A program made the translations under genes and the position numbers. A stretch of 36,524 nucleotides of DNA, from the IMG/VR virus record IMGVR_UViG_3300013233_000068, positions 1 to 36,524 of that record; one strand, given 5' to 3'. The stretch comes from a virus. Shown here one piece after another: positions 1 through 6,810 of this stretch (the first letter of the stretch is position 1; each line of letters starts with the position of its first letter). The notes under the pieces are model-generated. The model had not been told where the DNA came from, ran no database searches, and saw only the letters and a list, made by a program, of their open reading frames with translations.

Positions 1-1380
1 ATTACGGAGCGCGGTATCGGCTACATGGGCAATAGGTATTTCAACGTGCGCCCGCATGACTTCTTCTTCGACCCGCGAGTGACTGCGCTGCAATTACAGC
101 GCGGCTCTTTTTGTGGGAGGCTCACAGAAGTAGGTTGGAATGACATAATCCGGGGCCGTATTTCTGGCGACTACATCAACGTCGATGCCTTGGAGAATCG
201 CCGGCGGACGGCGAATAGGGAGCGAACACAGAGTTCGGTAGTTGATGAAAGGCCGGGTCAGGGCCAGCAGTTTGTGGATGAATACGACCAGGGCTTTGTG
301 ACGCTCACTGAAATCTTCATCGAGCTTAGCCCGAAAGAGTGGGGATTGGGCAAGACGGAGACGCCAGAAAAGTGGGTGTTCGTTGTGGCGGATGATGCGG
401 TTATCATCTCGGCCCGACCCTTCGGCGCCTATCATAATAAGTATCCATTTGTAATAATCGAGCCGGAGTTTGAGGCCTACAACCAGTTCAAGCACGGGAT
501 GATGGATTTCACGAAAGACTTGAACTACGCTATGTCTTGGCTCTTCAACTCGCACTTCTACAATACGCGGCAGACGATGAATAATCAGTTTGTCTTCGAC
601 CCGTCGAAGATTGTCGCTGAGGATTTACGGAGCGATGGCGGTGGGTTGATGATTCGGTTGCGGCCGGAGGCTTATGGGACAGACGTCCGGCAGGCGCTTA
701 CGCAGCTTCCGGTTATCGACGTCACGCAGTCGCATGTACGGGATACACAATTCATCTCCGAAATCATGCAGCGGATTTTCGGTGTCACGGACAATTTGAT
801 GGGAGTTCTTGCGCCGGGCGGCCGCAAGACGGCGACGGAAATACGGACGTCAGCCAGTAGCGGAGTGAGCCGCCTCCGCACGATGGCCGAGTATATGAGC
901 GCGACTGGGATGTCAGTCTTGAGCCAGATTTCGCTGCAAACGACGCAGCAGTACCACACCGCCGCCCGCACCTACCGTATTGTGGGAGCCTCGCAGTTGG
1001 ACGCGGCGCGGCGATATATCGACGTCACGCCGGAAGTTATTCAAGGCTTCTACGACTTTGTGCCGGTAGATGGTACGTTGCCGATAGACCGGTTTGCCCA
1101 AGCAAAGCTGTGGTCGGATATGCTGGCGTCGATACGGAATATGCCGGAGTTGGCGCAGCAGCTAGACCTGGGTCGGATTTTCATGCATATTGCAGAGTTG
1201 ACCGGAGTCAAGGGTATTGACCAGTTCCGCGTGAAAGTGCAGCCGGATGAAGTGATACAGAAGGAGGTGCAAAATGGCAATCTCGTCCCCGGAGGACAAA
1301 CTGGCCCCGCAGGAAATCCAGCAGAGGTTGGAAATACTACAGGGCTTGGCCCAATCGGAGGGCTGGCAGCTTCTTTATGA
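1..1380 (+). CDS. Portal protein, 5' end cut off by the window edge
   Basis: Forms the dodecameric ring at the capsid vertex through which DNA is packaged and ejected. The frame is open from base 1, so the ATG at 25 is probably internal and about 459 residues of the C-terminal part are visible. A stretch near the start (VRPHDFFFDP) and the later long helical region with GRKTATEI are typical of portals of short-tailed phages. It is followed by unknown, scaffold and capsid genes, the usual head-gene order. The terminase genes should lie just to the left of the window. The 3' end overlaps the next gene by 107 bases. The family call rests on motif recognition and gene order. The N-terminal wing of the protein cannot be seen. 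Confidence 0.85.
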   Translation: MTERGIGYMGNRYFNVRPHDFFFDPRVTALQLQRGSFCGRLTEVGWNDIIRGRISGDYINVDALENRRRTANRERTQSSVVDERPGQGQQFVDEYDQGFVTLTEIFIELSPKEWGLGKTETPEKWVFVVADDAVIISARPFGAYHNKYPFVIIEPEFEAYNQFKHGMMDFTKDLNYAMSWLFNSHFYNTRQTMNNQFVFDPSKIVAEDLRSDGGGLMIRLRPEAYGTDVRQALTQLPVIDVTQSHVRDTQFISEIMQRIFGVTDNLMGVLAPGGRKTATEIRTSASSGVSRLRTMAEYMSATGMSVLSQISLQTTQQYHTAARTYRIVGASQLDAARRYIDVTPEVIQGFYDFVPVDGTLPIDRFAQAKLWSDMLASIRNMPELAQQLDLGRIFMHIAELTGVKGIDQFRVKVQPDEVIQKEVQNGNLVPGGQTGPAGNPAEVGNTTGLGPIGGLAASL

Positions 1381-1573
1381 TATACTAGAAGCGCAGGTGC
1401 AAATGCGTATGCGGGATATTTGCAGCCGCCAGTTGGAACAGCTCGATGATGCTTTGCCTGTCGAGTTTATGAAAGGAGAACTAGCAGGATTGCGGATGGC
1501 ACAAGTGTTGCCGCAATCGCTGCTGTCCCACTATAAGAATATGGAGGCACCAAATGGGGAAGAAGAAGAGTAA
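1274..1573 (+). CDS. Small head-region protein of unknown function
   Basis: 99 residues, mostly helical and acidic at the C-terminus, which ends in a run of glutamates. I do not recognise the family. The start is well supported by a strong AAGGAGG at 1261-1267, seven bases before the ATG. The gene begins 107 bases inside the portal gene and runs 20 bases into the scaffold gene, so all three are likely translationally coupled. In many phages a small protein between portal and scaffold is an assembly factor or minor head protein. That is an inference from position only. Confidence 0.7.
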   Translation: MAISSPEDKLAPQEIQQRLEILQGLAQSEGWQLLYDILEAQVQMRMRDICSRQLEQLDDALPVEFMKGELAGLRMAQVLPQSLLSHYKNMEAPNGEEEE

Positions 1574-2384
1574 GGCGAAAGAGGTTGCTGCGGAAGAGGC
1601 CGTAGCGCCAGAGGAGGAAGCACAGACTTCAGAGACTTCCGCTGAGCAGGAAGAACCTGAGTTTGATTTATCGCAACTGGATGAAGCAGTCGTAGACGGT
1701 GTTGCTTCGGAAGAGCCAGAGGCGGCCGCAGAGGAGCCAGTAGAAGAGCCTGCGGCCGAGGAAGGTGAAGCCGAAGAGACACAGGCTGAGCCAGAAAATG
1801 CAGAGGAACCGGAGGCGGCGCAGGAGCCGACAGAAGAAACTCCGCAGATGACTCCGCAGGAATGGCAGGCCAGTCTGGAACGACAGGTACGTCCGGCTTA
1901 CGAACAAATCGTCAAGGGGCTTGAAGGTGAGTTGCTTGACGACGACGTCCGTGGGGCTTTGACTGAAGTCGCCACGGCAATCCATGTCAACTTGCTCACG
2001 CAGGTTGCGCAGCATTTTACGCCCGCCGTTGCGGCGGCCATGCAGGAGGTCAACACTGCTTCGCAGGCAGAGCAGGCTTTCTACGACAAATGGCCGCAGC
2101 TTCGGGATGAGAAGTACACGGAGACGGTTCTGCGAATTGCTACGGCATACAAGCAGGCGAATCCTTCAGTGCCCACAGAGCAGGCTATCGAGGAAATCGG
2201 TGCCGCCGCGATGTTGGCCCTACGGATACAGCCGGAAAATCAAGGAGCCGAAGAAACGCCAGCGCCTGAACCCGCTGCACCCTATCGCCCCGCCGGTGGA
2301 CGTGGAACTGCAAAAGCTGCGGCGGCAAACAGTAATGAGTTTGCCCAACTCGCGCAGGAGGACTTGGATGAAGAACTTGTTTAG
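1554..2384 (+). CDS. Putative capsid scaffolding protein
   Basis: 276 residues. The first ~15 residues are Lys-rich, residues ~16-95 are dominated by Glu, Ala and Pro, and residues ~95-235 form a helical region followed by an Ala/Gly-rich linker and an acidic tail. Acidic, low-complexity, largely helical proteins immediately upstream of the major capsid gene are typical scaffolds, which template the procapsid and are later lost. The ribosome site GGAGG at 1542-1546 lies seven bases before the ATG. No protease motif is visible, so it is not obviously a protease-scaffold fusion. The identification comes from composition and position, not from a sequence family. Confidence 0.65.
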   Translation: MGKKKSKAKEVAAEEAVAPEEEAQTSETSAEQEEPEFDLSQLDEAVVDGVASEEPEAAAEEPVEEPAAEEGEAEETQAEPENAEEPEAAQEPTEETPQMTPQEWQASLERQVRPAYEQIVKGLEGELLDDDVRGALTEVATAIHVNLLTQVAQHFTPAVAAAMQEVNTASQAEQAFYDKWPQLRDEKYTETVLRIATAYKQANPSVPTEQAIEEIGAAAMLALRIQPENQGAEETPAPEPAAPYRPAGGRGTAKAAAANSNEFAQLAQEDLDEELV

Positions 2385-2394
2385 GAGGTAAAAC

Positions 2395-3564
2395 ATGGCC
2401 TTTCTAGGTCTTCGTGGTACTGGTGATTTTGCTACGAACGAACGGCCGCAAAACTTTCGGGAGTACATCCTTTGGCGGAATCCAAACGGAAGTGCAGCCC
2501 TCACAGCTTTGCTGGCGAAGTCTCGTACTGAAAGCACCAACGACCCGCAATTCCACTGGTGGGAAGAAGAGAATACGATTATCCGAGTAGTGCTGAACGG
2601 CGCTATTGCGGATGGCGTAACGACTGCCTTCACGCTGGCCAGTGGGGGTAACAATCTGGTACCCGGCGATTTGCTGCTTGTTGAAAGTGGCGATACGGGT
2701 AATGAAGAAATCGTGGAAGTATCTTCGGTTACTTCGGATACGGCGATTACCGTTATTCGTGGTGCTGCTGGTACGACCGCTGCGGCCATTGCTGATGCTA
2801 CGGGCTTGCTGAAAATTGGCAATGCCTATGCAGAAGGCACGGTCTCGCCGAGTGTCAGCGCTCGCAATCCGACTGGTCTGACGAACTACTGCCAGATTTT
2901 CAAGACGGCTTACGAACTGACCAAGACGGCAGAGAAGACCCACACCCGTACAGGCGACCCGCTGTCGAATGACAAGAAGCGCAAGATGTTCGACCACTCT
3001 GTGGCGCTCGAACATTCGCTGCTCTACGGGATGCCCTCCGAAGTTGTGGGTTCCAACGGCAAGCCCAAGAGGACTACAGGCGGTCTGCGTTACTTTATCC
3101 AGACCAACCGTACGGTCTTCACGGCAGCCATTACACAGGACAGCTTCATCAACGCTGTGGCGCCCGTATTCGATTTTGATACGAATGCGGGTAACGAGCG
3201 GCTGTGCCTGTGTGGCAACGGGGCGCTGACGGCTTTGAACAAGCTGGCGGCTGCTCAAGGGCAGGTGAAGTTTGCCGAAGTTGTGAAGCTCTACGGTATG
3301 GCCCTCCAGCGGTGGGTGATGCCACAGGGTTCGCTGCTTCTGCGGACGCACCCGCTGATGAATGTGCATCCGACGTTCACCAACAGCATGTTCGTCATTG
3401 ACCCCAGTAGCATTATCGTTCGTGCTCTGCGGGATACTCGTTCTATGGATAACATCCAGGCCAACGACGAGGATACCCACAAGGGCCAGTGGCTGAGTGA
3501 AATCGGCTACGAGGTTCACCACGAGCGGGCAATGGCCTATCTGGGCAACGTAACTTATCCGTAA
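2395..3564 (+). CDS. Major capsid protein, DUF5309 / SU10 type
   Basis: 389 residues forming the capsid shell with an HK97-like fold. The N-terminus contains NFREYILWRNPNGSA and then an inserted beta-rich segment (about residues 65-150) of the kind found in phage capsid insertion domains. The C-terminal half has the long helix and strands with TKTAEKTHTRTGDPL and a C-terminal HKGQWLSEIGYEVHHERA, which I recognise as characteristic of the DUF5309 (SU10 major capsid) family. AGGAGG at 2383-2388 sits six bases before the ATG, an optimal ribosome site suited to high expression. It is followed by a GC-rich hairpin and a 33-bp palindrome in the only large gap of the head region. Confidence 0.9.
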   Translation: MAFLGLRGTGDFATNERPQNFREYILWRNPNGSAALTALLAKSRTESTNDPQFHWWEEENTIIRVVLNGAIADGVTTAFTLASGGNNLVPGDLLLVESGDTGNEEIVEVSSVTSDTAITVIRGAAGTTAAAIADATGLLKIGNAYAEGTVSPSVSARNPTGLTNYCQIFKTAYELTKTAEKTHTRTGDPLSNDKKRKMFDHSVALEHSLLYGMPSEVVGSNGKPKRTTGGLRYFIQTNRTVFTAAITQDSFINAVAPVFDFDTNAGNERLCLCGNGALTALNKLAAAQGQVKFAEVVKLYGMALQRWVMPQGSLLLRTHPLMNVHPTFTNSMFVIDPSSIIVRALRDTRSMDNIQANDEDTHKGQWLSEIGYEVHHERAMAYLGNVTYP

Positions 3565-3571
3565 GGATAAG

Positions 3572-3591
3572 GGGAGCGGGCAACCGCTCCC
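3572..3591 (+). terminator. GC-rich hairpin with GNRA tetraloop after the capsid gene
   Basis: A perfect eight-base-pair stem, GGGAGCGG paired with CCGCTCCC, encloses a GCAA (GNRA) tetraloop. It begins eight bases after the capsid stop codon. There is no U-tract after it, so it is not a standard intrinsic terminator. It may stabilise the 3' end of the abundant capsid message, mark a processing site, or act as a partial terminator. Confidence 0.5.
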
Positions 3592-3598
3592 ATTCCGG

Positions 3599-3631
3599 AT
3601 GCTAGCATATAGGATGCCTACACGCTAGCAT
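3599..3631. repeat. 33-bp near-palindrome, copy A (capsid downstream gap)
   Basis: Left arm ATGCTAGCATATAGG, three-base centre ATG, right arm CCTACACGCTAGCAT. The arms are complementary at 13 of 15 positions. A second copy at 25398-25430 has the same 15-3-15 geometry and is identical at 27 of 33 bases. Read rightward, it sits just upstream of the ribosome site of the next gene. It could be a binding site for a dimeric regulator, or an RNA hairpin. On the minus-strand RNA the two mismatches become G-U pairs. Confidence 0.6.
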
Positions 3632-3654
3632 TTAATAGATTCGGAGGTTGCTTT

Positions 3655-3891
3655 ATGCGACATACTGCACAGATTTACGCCGAGCCGGAGTTGCTGCGGA
3701 AGCTGCGGGTGGGGGAGGAAGTAACGGTAGAGCTTACTGGCAAGGTGGTCGAGGTCGTTTCGGAAGAGGCAGAGACGGGTACGGAAGACGAGCTAAAGCT
3801 CCCGGCCCGCCACTACTTCGAGGTACGCGACCCGAAGGTCAAACTTCGGCAGGCTAATGAGTTTACAAAGATGGCGGACGAGGAAGCGTAA
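3655..3891 (+). CDS. Small acidic protein of unknown function
   Basis: 78 residues, highly charged, with a predicted beta-rich first half (KLRVGEEVTVELTGKVVEVV) that resembles a small beta-barrel, and an acidic helical tail. I do not recognise a family. GGAGG at 3643-3647 lies seven bases before the ATG. It is the first gene after the palindrome and capsid hairpin and abuts the tail fibre gene directly (stop TAA, then ATG). Position suggests a structural accessory such as a head decoration or tail-linked protein, but nothing in the sequence proves this. Confidence 0.7.
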   Translation: MRHTAQIYAEPELLRKLRVGEEVTVELTGKVVEVVSEEAETGTEDELKLPARHYFEVRDPKVKLRQANEFTKMADEEA

Positions 3892-5484
3892 ATGGCCGAG
3901 ATAGTTCTAGACGTTGTCCAGGACGTTGGAGTAGCCACTGCCAGCGCGGCTGGGAGTCTGACTGATAGTAGTAAGAGTTGGACGGATAACGTCTGGTCGG
4001 GTTACGCTGTCTATTTCCCGGAGAGTGGGTTCGCTGCGGCGATTAACGGGAATACGGCCGATACGCTTACCTTTACGGGCTACACGCCGAAGGTCGGGGA
4101 ACTCTATCGGATTTATTCTGTACAAACGCCGCCCGCGTCTGATAGTCCGCGGTATGTCTTTTTGCCTATTACCGGGGGACACATGACCGGCAATATCACA
4201 CTCGATGCGGCGTTGACGGTCGACGGGCGTGATATTTCGGCAGACGGGGCAACGCTGGATGGGCATGTGGCTGATACGTCCAATCCTCATAGTGTAACAG
4301 TAGCACAAATAGGTGCTGTTGATAAGACTGGGGATACGATGTCCGGCGATTTAACGATTTCGGGGAATGACCAGAGAAAACTAGTAATTGATTCAGCAAA
4401 TGGTTTGGGTAACACTCGTGTGGAGTTCTTGGATGCGGGAGTTATACGTTGGGCATTACAAAGAAATAACTCTAGCGGTAATTTTGTCCTTCAACGGTAT
4501 GATGCTACCGGAACTTTACAGGATTCTCCTATCAACATAGATGACAACACAGGGGTGGTAGATTTCATCCACTCTGTACACATTGTAGCGCCTGGTGGAG
4601 CTTCTCTCACTTTAGATAATAGTGATGGTACTGGTGATGATACTATTCTCTTTCTCGATGGAGGAGTCAGCAGATGGGTTATATTCAGAGAAGAGGCTAC
4701 TGGCTCATTTAAGATAGGGAGATATGATTCTGCTGGTGTATGGCAGGATGCTCCAATAACGATTGATGCCAATAACGGCAACATTGCGGTAGTAGGAACA
4801 GTAGATGGTCGAGATATTGCAGCAGACGGTACCACGCTCGACAATCATGTGGCCGATACAAACAATCCTCATAGTGTTACTCTCGATGCTTTGGCACCTA
4901 CTACCACAAAAGGCGATTTGATTGTTCATAATGGTACAAATAACGTACGTGTGGCTATCGGGGCTGATGGAGATGTCTTGACAGCAGACAGTACTCAAGC
5001 GAGTGGAGTAAAGTGGTCGTCGGCATCCAGTGGTGCCGGCTTTGACCCTGGAGACATTGTTGCTTATGGTGGTGGGGTGCTGGGAGCAGGTTGGTTGGAG
5101 TGTGATGGGTCAGCAGTTAGTAGAACAACGTATGCGAATCTGTTTGCAGCAATAAGTACAGTGTACGGCGCAGGTGATGGCTCGACAACGTTTAACTTGC
5201 CTGATTTCCGTGGGCGTACAATTATTGGTGAAGGGCAAGGAAGTGGCCTTACCAATCGTAGTCGAGGCGATACCGGCGGCGCGGAAACCCACACGCTTAC
5301 CACAAATCAGATGCCGAGTCACAGGCACTTAGAGTCGGTCCTAACCGGACTTGGTAGCAATATAAGAATAAACTACGTGAGCGGCAGTCAAGGCAATACT
5401 TCATACACCGGCTACACCGGCTCTGGCAACTCACACAACAACATGCAGCCATTTGGTGTGGCTAAATTCAAAATCAAAACATAG
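3892..5484 (+). CDS. Tail fibre / receptor-binding protein with Collar domain
   Basis: 530 residues. The N-terminal ~100 residues are probably the virion attachment part. A repeated segment, VDGRDI(S/A)ADG followed by LD(G/N)HVADT(S/N)NPHSVT, occurs near residues 109-138 and 303-333. Between them lie two copies of a ~60-residue module with the pattern FLDxGVxRW...RYDxxGxxQD(S/A)PI. From about residue 384 there is a phage Tail Collar domain, including PGDIVAYGG, GWLECDGSAVSR, TFNLPDFRGR and MPSHRH, ending in a compact C-terminal tip. Collar domains occur in fibre proteins that contact the host surface. The DNA of roughly 4370-5480 is AT-richer than the flanks, suggesting exchange of the specificity region. 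Confidence 0.85.
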   Translation: MAEIVLDVVQDVGVATASAAGSLTDSSKSWTDNVWSGYAVYFPESGFAAAINGNTADTLTFTGYTPKVGELYRIYSVQTPPASDSPRYVFLPITGGHMTGNITLDAALTVDGRDISADGATLDGHVADTSNPHSVTVAQIGAVDKTGDTMSGDLTISGNDQRKLVIDSANGLGNTRVEFLDAGVIRWALQRNNSSGNFVLQRYDATGTLQDSPINIDDNTGVVDFIHSVHIVAPGGASLTLDNSDGTGDDTILFLDGGVSRWVIFREEATGSFKIGRYDSAGVWQDAPITIDANNGNIAVVGTVDGRDIAADGTTLDNHVADTNNPHSVTLDALAPTTTKGDLIVHNGTNNVRVAIGADGDVLTADSTQASGVKWSSASSGAGFDPGDIVAYGGGVLGAGWLECDGSAVSRTTYANLFAAISTVYGAGDGSTTFNLPDFRGRTIIGEGQGSGLTNRSRGDTGGAETHTLTTNQMPSHRHLESVLTGLGSNIRINYVSGSQGNTSYTGYTGSGNSHNNMQPFGVAKFKIKT

Positions 5485-5493
5485 GAGGCAGTT

Positions 5494-6144
5494 ATGGCCC
5501 TAGGAATAGTATTCAGACATCACCCGGACGGACATATCATCATCGGTGACGTGTTGATGGACGTAGCAGAGTTTGTGCAGATATGGCCTACCTATTCAGG
5601 GTTGCCTACTAGTGTCAACGGCATGGCTAATGGCGACATGATTATCGGGCGAGAGTACATTCCGGGTTCTCGTCATTCTCTGTTTACTAAAGGCGGAGCG
5701 CAGCTTGGTGGTGAGTATCCTTGGGCGGAGGGTGATGCTATTACAGACGCTTTTGACCAAATTGTAGCTGATTTGAATACATTACGTAATCCACCAGAAA
5801 CGCTGGATGAAGCAAAAGTGAGGCGAGTGGTAGAACTTACCGGAGACTTTGAGCGGTCATTTGCTGGTGGATTTACCTGCTCCAACGGCATAACAATGGA
5901 TGCAACTAAAGAACATATTACTCAGTTGGATGATGGATACCGCCTTGTTCTGCGAGGTGGAGGGGCTACGTTGCAGATACGCGATTTCAATAACGTTAAT
6001 CACACACTTGCCCTTACAGATGTTGATACAATGATTATTGAACTAGGCCAGAATTGGCAAACACAGCTGTACCGCCTTTGGGCAGCTAAGGATGCAGTGA
6101 AGGCAGCTACTACGATTGCGGATGTAGATGCCGTGACTTTCTAA
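5494..6144 (+). CDS. Tail fibre partner protein of unknown function
   Basis: 216 residues, starting after an AGGAGG at 5483-5488. The C-terminal ~30 residues (LYRLWAAKDAVKAATTIADV) resemble the C-terminal helix seen in DUF4376-like and other fibre-assembly proteins, and the middle shows a hydrophobic beta-rich segment. It sits directly after the Collar fibre and shares its AT-richer composition, so the two probably move as a unit. A role in fibre assembly, or as a second fibre component, is inferred from position and the weak C-terminal resemblance. Confidence 0.65.
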   Translation: MALGIVFRHHPDGHIIIGDVLMDVAEFVQIWPTYSGLPTSVNGMANGDMIIGREYIPGSRHSLFTKGGAQLGGEYPWAEGDAITDAFDQIVADLNTLRNPPETLDEAKVRRVVELTGDFERSFAGGFTCSNGITMDATKEHITQLDDGYRLVLRGGGATLQIRDFNNVNHTLALTDVDTMIIELGQNWQTQLYRLWAAKDAVKAATTIADVDAVTF

Positions 6145-6155
6145 CTACAGACTTC

Positions 6156-6184
6156 TTGCTCGGTTTTAATGTCGAGTTTATACT
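6156..6184 (+). promoter_or_regulatory. Possible sigma70-like promoter before the tail appendage genes
   Basis: TTGCTC at 6156-6161 and TATACT at 6179-6184 are separated by 17 bases. The -10 matches TATAAT at five of six positions and the -35 matches at three. It lies in one of the few gaps (61 bp) of the rightward arm, 22 bases before the next ATG. The fit is weak on the -35 side and the region is AT-rich, so this could be coincidence. Confidence 0.3.
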
Positions 6185-6205
6185 ACTTAACGGAGGTACA
6201 TTTAC

Positions 6206-6616
6206 ATGGCATCTATGAGTGATTATTTGGAAAATCAGTTGATTGACCATATATTCCGTACGGCCACCTTTGCGAAGCCCGCCGGGATTTATATTGGTCT
6301 GTACACGACGGCGCCGACAGACGCTGGCGGAGGTACAGAAGTTTCCGGCGGAAGCTACGCTCGTGTGGCTGTCACGCAAGCGGATACATCCTGGGATGCG
6401 CCGGTTGCTGGCGATGGTCATACGCAGAACTCGAATGACATTGTTTTCCCTGCGCCCACGGCTGACTGGGGCCAAGTGGTGGCGGTTGGTATTTTCGACG
6501 CTTCTACGGGAGGCAACCTGCTGATGTGGGCAACGCTGGCTACGCCGAAGACTGTCAACAATGGCGACGCCGCGCCGAAGTTCGTGGCTGGCGACCTTGA
6601 CATTACATTCGACTGA
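6206..6616 (+). CDS. Tail-fibre-type structural protein (Gp80-like family)
   Basis: 136 residues. The sequence follows a recognisable phage structural pattern: YLENQLIDHIFRTATFAKP, then GIYIGLYTTAPTDAGGGTEV, SGGSYARVAV, and near the end ADWGQVVAVGIFDASTGGNLL. Proteins of this kind (annotated as phage tail fibre, Gp80-like) are widespread in tailed phages. They are thought to be virion surface or appendage components. CGGAGG at 6191-6196 precedes the ATG. It ends in a TGATG overlap with the zinc-ribbon gene. Confidence 0.75.
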   Translation: MASMSDYLENQLIDHIFRTATFAKPAGIYIGLYTTAPTDAGGGTEVSGGSYARVAVTQADTSWDAPVAGDGHTQNSNDIVFPAPTADWGQVVAVGIFDASTGGNLLMWATLATPKTVNNGDAAPKFVAGDLDITFD

Positions 6617-6810
6617 TGGTGAATTTACAGCCGTGTCCGCGTTGTGGCAGCATTGACATAACGCTGGAGGAGAACTGGAATCCGATATGCGAGTCGGGCG
6701 TACACCCGTCGCATGAAGTCGGGTATTGGTACGAATGCGCCGACTGCGACACAGCCTCGCCGGTTGTGTCGACACCAGAGGCCGCCGCGTCGGAGTGGAA
6801 TAACTTGTAA
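6616..6810 (+). CDS. Small zinc-ribbon protein, Lar-like
   Basis: 64 residues with LQPCPRCGS near the N-terminus and ECADCD further on, giving two CxxC pairs, and ending EAAASEWNNL. This matches the layout of Lar-family restriction-alleviation-like proteins (LxPCPxCGS ... CxxC ... T..EAI..WN). Lar of the Rac prophage reduces cleavage by type I restriction, but most phage homologues are untested. Its start overlaps the previous stop (TGATG) and its stop overlaps the next start (TAATG), so it is translated by coupling. Its place among late tail genes is unusual for an anti-restriction protein. Confidence 0.7.
   Translation: MVNLQPCPRCGSIDITLEENWNPICESGVHPSHEVGYWYECADCDTASPVVSTPEAAASEWNNL

Noticed and set aside
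2404-3522. A long (372-residue) antisense frame inside the capsid gene
   Set aside because: The plus-strand product is a clear capsid protein. The antisense product has no recognisable domain and no transcription context.
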